A stretch of DNA of 64,000 nt, taken from positions 46,657 to 110,656 of the forward strand of contig JAAFIR010000013.1 in NCBI GenBank assembly GCA_013297885.1. Reading direction: 5' to 3'. A program made the position numbers and the translations under genes. Shown here piece after piece: positions 27,442-35,088 of this stretch. The notes under the pieces are model-generated. The model was given only the letters and a program-made list of their open reading frames with translations, did no database searches and was not told where the DNA came from. Source of the stretch: Leptospirales bacterium. Its GTDB lineage: Bacteria; Spirochaetota; Leptospiria; Leptospirales; Leptospiraceae. Numbering within the stretch: position 1 is the stretch's first letter; the number at the start of each line of letters is the position of its first letter.

Positions 27442-27523
27442 GCGAGTGTGGTGAAATTGGCAGACACGCTAGACTTAGGATCTAGTGCCGAAAGGTGTGG
27501 GGGTTCAAGTCCCTTCACTCGCA
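27442..27523 (+). tRNA. tRNA-Leu (TAG anticodon)
   Basis: The 82-base gene has acceptor arms GCGAGTG / CACTCGC, D-arm TGGCAGACACGC, anticodon loop CTTAGGA (anticodon TAG, reads CUA), a short variable arm and T-arm GGGGGTTCAAGTCCC. The discriminator is A and CCA is not encoded. Two 182-base tandem units follow at once, each ending in a copy of its last 14 paired bases. Confidence 0.93.
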
Positions 27524-27690
27524 AAATAATTTTAATAAAAGTAAATTAGGACTTGAACGCTTCATTTTGAAAGATTTTTTTTGCTCCGACCAAGGAGTGA
27601 AAAAAATAGTCCAAATGACAGGAAGTCATTTGGCAAAATGAAGACGCCGCGGAACTATTTTTGCAAGGATGTAAAAATGTGCAGCGGGCA
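27509..27690 (+). repeat. tRNA-Leu-derived tandem unit 1 (182 bp)
   Basis: The unit begins with the tRNA 3' end (GTCCCTTCACTCGC, 27509-27522) and is followed at 27691 by a second copy of those 14 bases. Internal stems are CTTCATTTTG / CAAAATGAAG, CCAAATGAC / GTCATTTGG, ATTTTTGC / GTAAAAAT (one G-T pair) and GCCGC / GCGGGC. GGACT and AGTCC close the whole. It would fold into a compact multi-stem RNA if read through from the tRNA. Confidence 0.85.
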
Positions 27691-27895
27691 GTCCCTTCAC
27701 TCGCAAAATAATTAAAATAAAAGTAAATTAGGACTTGAACGCTTCATTTTGAAAGATTTTTTTTGCTTCGACCAAGGAGTGAAAAAAATAGTCCAAATGA
27801 CAGGAAGTCATTTGGCAAAATGAAGATGCCGCGGAACTATTTTTGCAAGGATGTAAAAATGTGCAGCGGGCAGTCCCTTCACTCGCAAAATAATT
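27691..27895 (+). repeat. tRNA-Leu-derived tandem unit 2 (182 bp) plus partial third start
   Basis: This is nearly identical to unit 1, with a handful of differences (for example GCTTCGACC for GCTCCGACC, GAAGATGCC for GAAGACGCC). It ends at 27872, and a third copy of the tRNA 3' end starts at 27873 and fades after about 23 bases. An 83-base spacer leads to the next gene. The stems are kept in both units. Confidence 0.85.
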
Positions 27896-27980
27896 TAAAT
27901 AAAACTCATGTCAATTCGTTAGATTTACTAACTATATTACCGATAATAAAATATACAAATTGTTTTAAGGTAGGTTATTT

Positions 27981-29021
27981 ATGAAATTCTTGTTCTATTT
28001 AATTTTAGGTTTAAATTTATTTTCAGTTCCACTAACGGAAGAAAATTTAAAAGTTTTGATGAAAGAAAATAAAGAGCATTTAGAATTTGTAAATGTAGTG
28101 ATTAGTAATATGATCAAACCTCAGGCTGAACCTGATAAACTAGTAAATTATGAATTTTTAAAAATCAAACCTGATATAGCTTCAAAACGTGTGTTAGATA
28201 AAAATGATTCCTATTATTTTACTAAATTTTTAGAAAGTAACATGGGAGATAATGATGGTGCAATGCTATATTTAAAAGCAGATTATGAAAATGCTTATCG
28301 TCCCATGAAACAAGCTCGTGAAAGATTAAAAGAACTCTATGAAGATTCTTTAGAAAGACATAATGAACATACGCGTGTGCTTTTGACTTGGGTTGCAAAT
28401 CGTGTAATTAAATCTGAGGACTATAGTTCTAAATACTTATTAAAACTAGCATTTAAACAACTAGCAGTTGCTGAAGATTTTTATTCACTAGGTTGGAATC
28501 AAGCTCCTTACCAAACTAGAAATAAAGTTACTCATTATCGTGAAGGAATTCAAGCATCAAGGTTTGCAAGGCGTTATGCATTAATTGCTATAATGAATTA
28601 TAAAACAACAAATGATGATAAAACAATTTACCGAAAACAATCACTTAGTGAATTAAAAAATTCTATCAACGAAGGGCAAATAAATGATTATGAATATCTA
28701 AAAACATCCCTTCGAAATTTTATTGAGAACAAATACATTGATGCAAAAATTTCTACTAATATTACTTTAGAAAGACCTCCAACAGCAATGGGTTATGAAT
28801 TTAAAGAAAATACAGCACAAAAACTAGACTTAATGGAAATGCTTGATGATGCTTATGCATTGATTACTTATAATCGAATTTCAGTTTTAGATGAAACTAA
28901 TAATATAATAAAAAAAGAATCTCCTGGTCCAACTTTAACAGATTCAAAAGAAGTTAAAGAAACAAAAGAAAGCAAACCAAATGAAACTAAAACTACTTCA
29001 CCAACTAAAGGAACTAAGTAA
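27981..29021 (+). CDS. secreted hypothetical protein, 346 aa
   Basis: A signal peptide (MKFLFYLILGLNLFSVP) is followed by an almost wholly helical domain with many charged residues; the last ~40 residues are a Lys/Glu/Thr/Ser-rich tail of low complexity. I see no catalytic motif. The helical part may form repeats, but none is regular enough to name. The stop overlaps the next ATG by one base (TAATG), so the two are translationally coupled and likely act together in the envelope. AGGTAGGTTATTT precedes the start. No family is recognised; a conserved spirochaete protein is my guess. Confidence 0.75.
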   Translation: MKFLFYLILGLNLFSVPLTEENLKVLMKENKEHLEFVNVVISNMIKPQAEPDKLVNYEFLKIKPDIASKRVLDKNDSYYFTKFLESNMGDNDGAMLYLKADYENAYRPMKQARERLKELYEDSLERHNEHTRVLLTWVANRVIKSEDYSSKYLLKLAFKQLAVAEDFYSLGWNQAPYQTRNKVTHYREGIQASRFARRYALIAIMNYKTTNDDKTIYRKQSLSELKNSINEGQINDYEYLKTSLRNFIENKYIDAKISTNITLERPPTAMGYEFKENTAQKLDLMEMLDDAYALITYNRISVLDETNNIIKKESPGPTLTDSKEVKETKESKPNETKTTSPTKGTK

Positions 29022-29602
29022 TGAAAGGAATTTTATTTTTAATTATTATTAATATTTTTGCTGGTTCTAAAGCAAGTTTTGCTGATAGAAAAAGAAATTT
29101 GGATCAAAAAATTTCTCAATTAGAAAGTATAAATGATCCTTCCATTTTAAGCAATTTAGAAGAATTAAAAAAGAAAAAATTGGAAATTGAAACTGCATAT
29201 AGAAGTTCAGATAAAGAAAAATTAAATGTAGCTCTTATAGAGGCTGAGAAAAATACAACCTTAACTCAAATTTCTTTAATTGGAAATTTAAAGTCTAAAT
29301 CCAAAGAATTAATGGACTCTTATTCAATTGAAATTAGTAAACTCTCTGAAAAAGAAAAAATGGAAAAGAAAATTTTACAAGTTTCAGAAAAAACTAAACG
29401 AGAAAAATCTTTTGCTTATACAAATTTAGCTAAAGCAGATTACCAAAACGCTTTAAAATTTGAAAGAGATAAAAATTATTTATATTCTATTTCTTTATTT
29501 AAGAAAAGTATTGAATACACTAATTTAGCATTTAAAACAAATGAATTAAAAGATGAAAAAGAAACTAAATCTGATGAAGCAAAAAAGGAAGTTAAGAATT
29601 AA
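29021..29602 (+). CDS. secreted coiled-coil hypothetical protein, 193 aa
   Basis: A short hydrophobic N-terminus (GILFLIIINIFAGSKASFA) reads as a signal peptide. The remainder is strongly helical, rich in Lys, Glu and Ser, with coiled-coil heptads around residues 20-70 and 85-130, and tails off in Lys/Glu repeats. It is coupled to the previous gene by a one-base overlap. Its 3' end overlaps that of the convergent DsbD-like gene by four bases. No enzymatic function is suggested. Confidence 0.72.
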   Translation: MKGILFLIIINIFAGSKASFADRKRNLDQKISQLESINDPSILSNLEELKKKKLEIETAYRSSDKEKLNVALIEAEKNTTLTQISLIGNLKSKSKELMDSYSIEISKLSEKEKMEKKILQVSEKTKREKSFAYTNLAKADYQNALKFERDKNYLYSISLFKKSIEYTNLAFKTNELKDEKETKSDEAKKEVKN

Positions 29603-30981
29603 TTGTTAAATTCTAAAATTGAATTATGAAGAAATTGAATGTATTCATTTTTATTTCTAGTCATTCCTAAAAATTTGGAAATGATTTTTTCTTCCGAATT
29701 TAAAACGGCATAAAGAGGTTGAGCAATTGTTTCAAATTTATCTTCTTGGTACTTTAAATTTTTTTCATGCACAAGCTCCTCTCCATCAGTGTATAATTTA
29801 ACTAAAACAAATTTTTTCAATTCAGTTTTTATTTCATCTAATATAAAAATATTTTGTTCCATCCATCGACAATTTGTACAAGTATAACCTGTAAAATCTA
29901 TAAAAATTGGTTTATTTTCTTTTTTGGAAATTTCTTTAGCTTTATCAAGATCATCTAGCCAAACAAGATTTTCTGTGTTTGATTTTTTTTCAGAAATTGT
30001 GTTTGTATAATTTGGCAAAAATGCTTCCCATTCAGATAAATTTTTTCCTGAAATTCCTGAAAGAAAATAAAATCCTAAATAAAAAATACATATCGAAATA
30101 AATACTGAAAAAAAAGATTTTTCAGTATTCGGTTTTTCAGTTTTAAAATGAAAACCACCTAAAATATAAATTCCCATTACAAAAAAAATAGAAGCCCAGA
30201 TCATTAGAAAATTTTCTCTTGGTAAAATTTTGAGATTTAATACCAAATCAAAATTACTAAAAAATTTTAAACTAGCAGCTAGTTCTAAAAATCCCATAAT
30301 TGCTTTTATTCGCACTAACCATGAACCTGATTTAGGCATTTTTTTTAAAAGAGAAGGAAACATTGCTAAAAATAAAAATGGCATAGAAAAACTTAGTCCA
30401 AATCCAAACATACCTACAAGTGGATAAATAGAATTTCCTTTTGTTGCAGAAACTAAAACGGTTCCAATAAACGGAAGTGTACAAGTGAATGTTGTCAATG
30501 TAAACAAAAATGACATTAAAAGATTTTGAAATAAATTAGAGGATTTATTTTTTTTATTTTCAAAGTAATTCAATATTGATGATGGGATATAAATTTCAAA
30601 TACACCAAAAAGATTTAATGCAAATAGAATAAATAAAACAAAAATTGCAAGATTCAAATATGGATTCGTACTTAATTTGCTAAGTCCTGTTGCACCGTAT
30701 AATGTAGACACAAGGAATCCAATTAAACTAAAAGAAACTAATATTCCAATTTGAAATTGTGCAGCCTCAGTAAAAATTTCTTTTTTTGTCTTTTCAGAAT
30801 TTTTTGTAAAATAAGAAACTGTTAAAGGAATTAGAGGAAATACACAAGGTGTTAATAATGATAAAAAACCAAAACTAATTGATAACAATAAATAAGATAA
30901 AATCGAAATTTCTTCCACATTTTTATTTTTTTTTATCATTTTAATTGAGCAAGATAGTTTTTTCTTGAAATTTATTTCCAT
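29599..30981 (-). CDS. DsbD-like thiol:disulfide interchange protein
   Basis: This 460-residue inner-membrane protein would pass electrons from cytoplasmic thioredoxin to envelope proteins. The first ~300 residues form about eight membrane helices with the CcdA/DsbD motif LTPCVFPLIPL (Cys near residue 42) and a second Cys in FTLTTFTCTLPF. The C-terminal domain is thioredoxin-like with CTNCRWME. The usual N-terminal beta-sandwich domain of DsbD is absent, leaving a short form of helices plus thioredoxin domain. The first ~20 residues before the helices are Lys-rich, and the start may be a later Met (near residue 14). Confidence 0.85.
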   Translation of the reverse strand: MEINFKKKLSCSIKMIKKNKNVEEISILSYLLLSISFGFLSLLTPCVFPLIPLTVSYFTKNSEKTKKEIFTEAAQFQIGILVSFSLIGFLVSTLYGATGLSKLSTNPYLNLAIFVLFILFALNLFGVFEIYIPSSILNYFENKKNKSSNLFQNLLMSFLFTLTTFTCTLPFIGTVLVSATKGNSIYPLVGMFGFGLSFSMPFLFLAMFPSLLKKMPKSGSWLVRIKAIMGFLELAASLKFFSNFDLVLNLKILPRENFLMIWASIFFVMGIYILGGFHFKTEKPNTEKSFFSVFISICIFYLGFYFLSGISGKNLSEWEAFLPNYTNTISEKKSNTENLVWLDDLDKAKEISKKENKPIFIDFTGYTCTNCRWMEQNIFILDEIKTELKKFVLVKLYTDGEELVHEKNLKYQEDKFETIAQPLYAVLNSEEKIISKFLGMTRNKNEYIQFLHNSILEFNN

Positions 30982-31011
30982 TAATTAAATAATGTTCTAA
31001 TTGGACAAAGT

Positions 31012-31359
31012 ATGAACGTTGATTGGGAAAGAATTAATTCATTTATTACAGAAGATAGTGAAGAAGAAAAAGAGTGGTTAAAAGAAATGATAACTTCACT
31101 TTTAGAAAATTATGAAGAAAGACTTAAAGACTTAAATCTAATATTTGATTCTAAAGATAATGTTGCATTAAAATCATTACTTCACCAAATGAAAGGTGTT
31201 GTAGCAAATTTTGGACTTGAAAAACTGAGACAAATGACAATCATTGCTGAAGATTTATGTAAAGAAGGTAAAACAGAAGAATCTATTTCAATAGCAAAAG
31301 AATTCGAACCAGTTTGGCAAGAAACCAAAAAAGAACTAAAAGAAAAACTTGGGCTTTAA
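31012..31359 (+). CDS. stand-alone HPt phosphotransfer protein
   Basis: This 115-residue protein is a four-helix HPt domain. The phosphorylatable His is in LLHQMKGVVANFG (family pattern HxxKG), near residue 61. Such proteins carry phosphate between hybrid kinases and response regulators. Several kinases with receivers are encoded within 10 kb on either side; none is in an operon with it. Its 3' end overlaps the convergent glycosyltransferase-like gene by four bases. Confidence 0.85.
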   Translation: MNVDWERINSFITEDSEEEKEWLKEMITSLLENYEERLKDLNLIFDSKDNVALKSLLHQMKGVVANFGLEKLRQMTIIAEDLCKEGKTEESISIAKEFEPVWQETKKELKEKLGL

Positions 31360-32762
31360 ATTTTTAAAGCCTGTTCAACTACTTTTTTAGATCCAAAATA
31401 AATCCCATCTTCAAAATTTTTTATAACACATTCATTCATTCTTGTAAGTATTGAATCTTGTTCAGTTAAAAGTTTTATCATTTCAACTGCATGATTCACT
31501 TCTCTACATTCAGTTGTTCCTTCACCAAGTTCCATCGAACGAAATGCTGACATCGCTTCATGGTCACCAACTCTTCTAATGAATAATTTTGGAATAGGAT
31601 AAAAAGCCAGCTCAGATGGTTTTGTTGCCATGATATCAGAAATTCGAATCAAGTGATCTGTTGTTAGGAACGCTTCAAAATGTTTTTCAAAGCAAAATAA
31701 AGTTACTGCAAAAGGTTTTTTTGATTCTTTATTATGAAAAGAATGATCTTCAGTAAATTGTAATAAATCTTTAAATGAACTCACTGTTGTTGAAGAAATA
31801 TTTAATTCAGTTAATTTTTCCAATAAAGATTCATAAATTCCTTTGTGATCACCTACATTAATATATAAATGGATTTCACTAGATTTTAATTTATCTTTAA
31901 TTTTATCTAATAATTCTAAGGTATAATTTTTTTGTGCACCAGCACCACCAATAGCAAGTAAAATTCTTTTTGCTTCTTTTTGGTTAATTCTTCTAAGTCT
32001 AGCTTCAGAATCTAATTTTGCATTTGTAGCAATTGGCTCAGAAACCCAGTGACCTGCTATTTCTAAATTTTCTTTTGGTACACCCATTTCGATATATTTA
32101 TAATAAGAAGAAGGACTTTGAACATAATTCATTGCACCTGGTACTAAAAGATAATATTGAGGAAAATTATCACATATTAATTGGTGTACGGATTTAAAAC
32201 CAGATTCAACTGCAATCTGACCATTGAGCGGATAAGTGGAAATATATGGTAAAGAAGTATTGATATCACTAAGTAAATTTTTATATGCTTCTGCTAATAT
32301 ACTAGATAAATATAATGAACCTATATTCCCTTGTGCAGTAATTTGTCCCCAAGCCCATTCGGTGATCCCACCCCACTCCGAAGAAGCTCTACTAAATTGG
32401 CTATATAAACTATCTACTTCTTTAATTGCAGTTGCTTCATTTGAATCTATTGCAAGTAAATCATGTAAAAGAGGTTTTAATTTTTTTTGAAGCACCCAAG
32501 AATAAACTGAATATGCCATTCTATGGTGACCGTAACCCATACGGATTGTTCCTACTAATACATCAGTATCAAAACTTTTGTTTGGAATTTCACCTCTAAA
32601 AACTTGTTCTAGTCCTGGAACAAACTCGATGGGTTTTGACACTAATGGAATTTTATTATTTGTATCAATTTTATATCGCATTAACATAAATGCTTTAATT
32701 GCATTTCCATATGCTTTATTCAAATTTCCAACATCTAAACCAAAAAGTTTTTCTTTATTCAT
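31356..32762 (-). CDS. glycosyltransferase-like (GT-B fold) protein, tentative
   Basis: This 468-residue soluble protein has features of the GT-B fold: an N-terminal glycine-rich turn IRMGYGHHRMAYSVY, as in MGDG-synthase/MurG-type proteins (GxGH), and a second-half motif ILLAIGGAGAQKNY. An acidic TTECREVNHA near the C-terminus could bind a nucleotide sugar. Overall identity to a known family is not obvious, so donor and acceptor are unknown. No signal peptide is seen. It is on the same strand as, and 56 bases downstream of, the aminotransferase gene, so it may end that operon. Confidence 0.6.
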   Translation of the reverse strand: MNKEKLFGLDVGNLNKAYGNAIKAFMLMRYKIDTNNKIPLVSKPIEFVPGLEQVFRGEIPNKSFDTDVLVGTIRMGYGHHRMAYSVYSWVLQKKLKPLLHDLLAIDSNEATAIKEVDSLYSQFSRASSEWGGITEWAWGQITAQGNIGSLYLSSILAEAYKNLLSDINTSLPYISTYPLNGQIAVESGFKSVHQLICDNFPQYYLLVPGAMNYVQSPSSYYKYIEMGVPKENLEIAGHWVSEPIATNAKLDSEARLRRINQKEAKRILLAIGGAGAQKNYTLELLDKIKDKLKSSEIHLYINVGDHKGIYESLLEKLTELNISSTTVSSFKDLLQFTEDHSFHNKESKKPFAVTLFCFEKHFEAFLTTDHLIRISDIMATKPSELAFYPIPKLFIRRVGDHEAMSAFRSMELGEGTTECREVNHAVEMIKLLTEQDSILTRMNECVIKNFEDGIYFGSKKVVEQALKI

Positions 32763-32818
32763 GAAATCCCTCTTTTGAATATGTATTTAGTTTTTAAATT
32801 AGAAACAAGTAAAAAAAA

Positions 32819-33880
32819 CTATTTGGGGAAATTTTCTATCCATCTTAAAATTCCATTTTCAAATCTAGAATTTTCTTCACCAAAACCAATTCTTAGAAAT
32901 CCTTCTTCTTCAAATTTAGTTGCAGGTAATAAAAACACATCAGCTTTTTTTAAAATTTTTTTTGCATAATTTTCAGACAAAATATTTTTTTCTAATTGAA
33001 CTAGTCCAACTAAACCTCCAGTTGGTCTCTTAAAATTTTTTAAATACAAAATTTTTTTATAATTTTTAGAAAAAAAGTCAATATTCTTCAATACATTTTT
33101 TTTTATAGGAATAATTAGTTCTTTCCAATTTTGTAAAATTTTTAAAGCTAAGAATTCTGAAATTGGATTTACTGTATGAGTGAGATAGTCTTTGTAAGAC
33201 CTTGCTCTTTTAACAAATTCTTTATCAGCGATTAACCAACCTATTCTTAATCCAGTAACTCCAAAACATTTAGTAATTGAACCAGTAGCAAAAATATTTT
33301 CTTTATTTTTGTAACCTGTTGCACCAAGTTCATTTTTAAAATCCAAAAAACGATAATGCTCATCAAATAAAATTTTTTCTGAGTAATCTATTTTTTCAAA
33401 ATCAATTCCAAATCCTGTTGGGTTGTGTGGATGATTGATAATATAAAGGTCCTGCTTTTTTGAAAAAAGTTTTTTTAAGTCTAATTTATTTCTTCCATTA
33501 ATAAATCTTATTTTAGCTCCAATCATTTTAGGTATTTCATATAAAGCTTGAAAACTTGGTTTAAATAAAGATACTTTTGATTTTTTATTTAACAAAATTT
33601 GAAATAACAAAAATAAAGCTTCTGAGGTTCCGGTTGTTATTAAGATATTATCTATTGGAACATTATTATATAATTTTGAAACTTCTTTTCTTAGTTGAGC
33701 AGAGCCTTGGTTTGGAGAATCAGAAAGTGATATCTGTTCAAGCTCTGTAAAATTTAATTTTAAATTTTCAATTAACTCTTTTAATAAAAAATTTTTATAA
33801 CCACTTTCACCTAAATTACAGGAGACAATATTTTTATTTGACTCAAGTAAATCTTCAATAAAAAATTCTCTTGGTTCCAT
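32819..33880 (-). CDS. class I/II PLP-dependent aminotransferase
   Basis: This 353-residue fold-type I PLP enzyme has HNPTG (substrate and PLP binding) near residue 152, DEHYRFLDF near 170, the PLP lysine in TGSITKCFGVTGLRIGW near 207, and RIGFG near the C-terminus for the carboxylate-binding Arg. It groups with short aspartate/histidinol-phosphate-type aminotransferases; the substrate is not determined. Its ATG overlaps the stop of the diguanylate-cyclase gene by one base (TAATG), an unusual linkage to signalling genes. Length is slightly below the ~360-390 norm. Confidence 0.85.
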   Translation of the reverse strand: MEPREFFIEDLLESNKNIVSCNLGESGYKNFLLKELIENLKLNFTELEQISLSDSPNQGSAQLRKEVSKLYNNVPIDNILITTGTSEALFLLFQILLNKKSKVSLFKPSFQALYEIPKMIGAKIRFINGRNKLDLKKLFSKKQDLYIINHPHNPTGFGIDFEKIDYSEKILFDEHYRFLDFKNELGATGYKNKENIFATGSITKCFGVTGLRIGWLIADKEFVKRARSYKDYLTHTVNPISEFLALKILQNWKELIIPIKKNVLKNIDFFSKNYKKILYLKNFKRPTGGLVGLVQLEKNILSENYAKKILKKADVFLLPATKFEEEGFLRIGFGEENSRFENGILRWIENFPK

Positions 33881-35079
33881 TAAATTTTTATAGTTTGATT
33901 TCTACCTGAATTTTTTGCTTTGTATAAAGCTTGATCAGCACGATTAATAAATAAATCTAAATTATCATTTTTTTCTAAACTTGTTACACCAAGACTAATT
34001 GTAATTTTATGATTTTGAATGAACTCTTTAGATTCAATAAAAGTTCGTATTTTTTCAGCAATGCGAAAACTATCTTCAATAGAAGATTTTAATAAAATCA
34101 AAAATTCTTCTCCTCCCCATCTACATAAAATATCTGAGTTACGAATTAAACCTTTTAAACATGAAGATATTTCAACTAAAACTTTATCTCCAATATTATG
34201 ACCAAAATTATCATTGATTTTTTTAAAATGATCAATATCAAATATTATTAAAGACAAAGGTTTTTCTTCTTGAGTAATTGATTTATAAATCTCATTAAAA
34301 ATATCTATAAACTTAGTTCTGTTGTACACTTTTGTCAATTCATCATAAGAAGCTTTTTGTTCAAGGGTCGTTTTTTCAATTTCATAATCGGTAACATCTG
34401 TTAAATTTAGAATAAAAAGTGATTTTCCTGGTAGAAGAGATTTATGAGCTAAAAAAATTTCTTTTTTCAAAAATTTGTCTTTGGGTTTAAGCTTTAATTC
34501 TTGGTCTTCAAGATTTTCTTCTATAATATCAAAATATTCTGAATAAGATTGGTAATCTCTAGTGAACTGAAGTAGATTCGGAGATCCAACATAATTCAAA
34601 AATGATTTATTTGCATATAAAATTCTATTTTCATCAATCATTAAAACAAGACCTTTTTGAAAATCTAATAAGTTTTGAATTAAGTCTTTGTTTATTTTTA
34701 ACTCAAGATGAGTTTTTACTCTTGCTAAAAGTTCACTAGCGTGAAAAGGTTTTGTAATATAATCTACTGCACCTAGTTTAAAACCCTCCAGTACATCATC
34801 AGGTTCAGCTTTTGCTGTTAAAAATATTACAGGAATATTTTTTATATTTTCATTTTCTTTAATTTTTTTTATAGTATCAAATCCTGAAAGTTCAGGCATC
34901 ATTACATCTAACAAAATTAAATCAGGTTTTGTTTTTTCTAAAATATTTAATGCAGAATTTCCATTTGTTGCCACAATTACGCGATATCCAGTCTCTTTGA
35001 GAACAGTTCCTAGTAGTTGAATATTTTTTGGTGTATCATCAACTATTAAAATGGATGCGTTTTTTACGAATTTTTCCAA
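33880..35079 (-). CDS. response regulator with diguanylate cyclase (REC-PAS-GGDEF)
   Basis: This 399-residue cytoplasmic output protein would make c-di-GMP when phosphorylated. The receiver (residues 8-125) is canonical: VDDT, phosphoacceptor Asp in ILLDVMMPE near residue 57, Lys in YITKPF. A short PAS-like part spans 135-225. The GGDEF domain carries RWGGEEF with an intact inhibitory site RNSD five residues before it, so product feedback is likely. It lies 9 bases after the histidine kinase gene and is its obvious partner. Confidence 0.93.
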   Translation of the reverse strand: MEKFVKNASILIVDDTPKNIQLLGTVLKETGYRVIVATNGNSALNILEKTKPDLILLDVMMPELSGFDTIKKIKENENIKNIPVIFLTAKAEPDDVLEGFKLGAVDYITKPFHASELLARVKTHLELKINKDLIQNLLDFQKGLVLMIDENRILYANKSFLNYVGSPNLLQFTRDYQSYSEYFDIIEENLEDQELKLKPKDKFLKKEIFLAHKSLLPGKSLFILNLTDVTDYEIEKTTLEQKASYDELTKVYNRTKFIDIFNEIYKSITQEEKPLSLIIFDIDHFKKINDNFGHNIGDKVLVEISSCLKGLIRNSDILCRWGGEEFLILLKSSIEDSFRIAEKIRTFIESKEFIQNHKITISLGVTSLEKNDNLDLFINRADQALYKAKNSGRNQTIKI

Positions 35080-35088
35080 GAATGTTCC

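Noticed and set aside
27442..27895. Integrated element (phage/ICE) with att sites at the tRNA-Leu 3' end
   Set aside because: The repeats are only 182 bp apart and contain no integrase or cargo; at most they are a scar of such events.
27763..27984. 73-residue reading frame across the tRNA-Leu tandem unit
   Set aside because: It runs through structured repeat DNA, has no ribosome-binding site and no protein-like composition.
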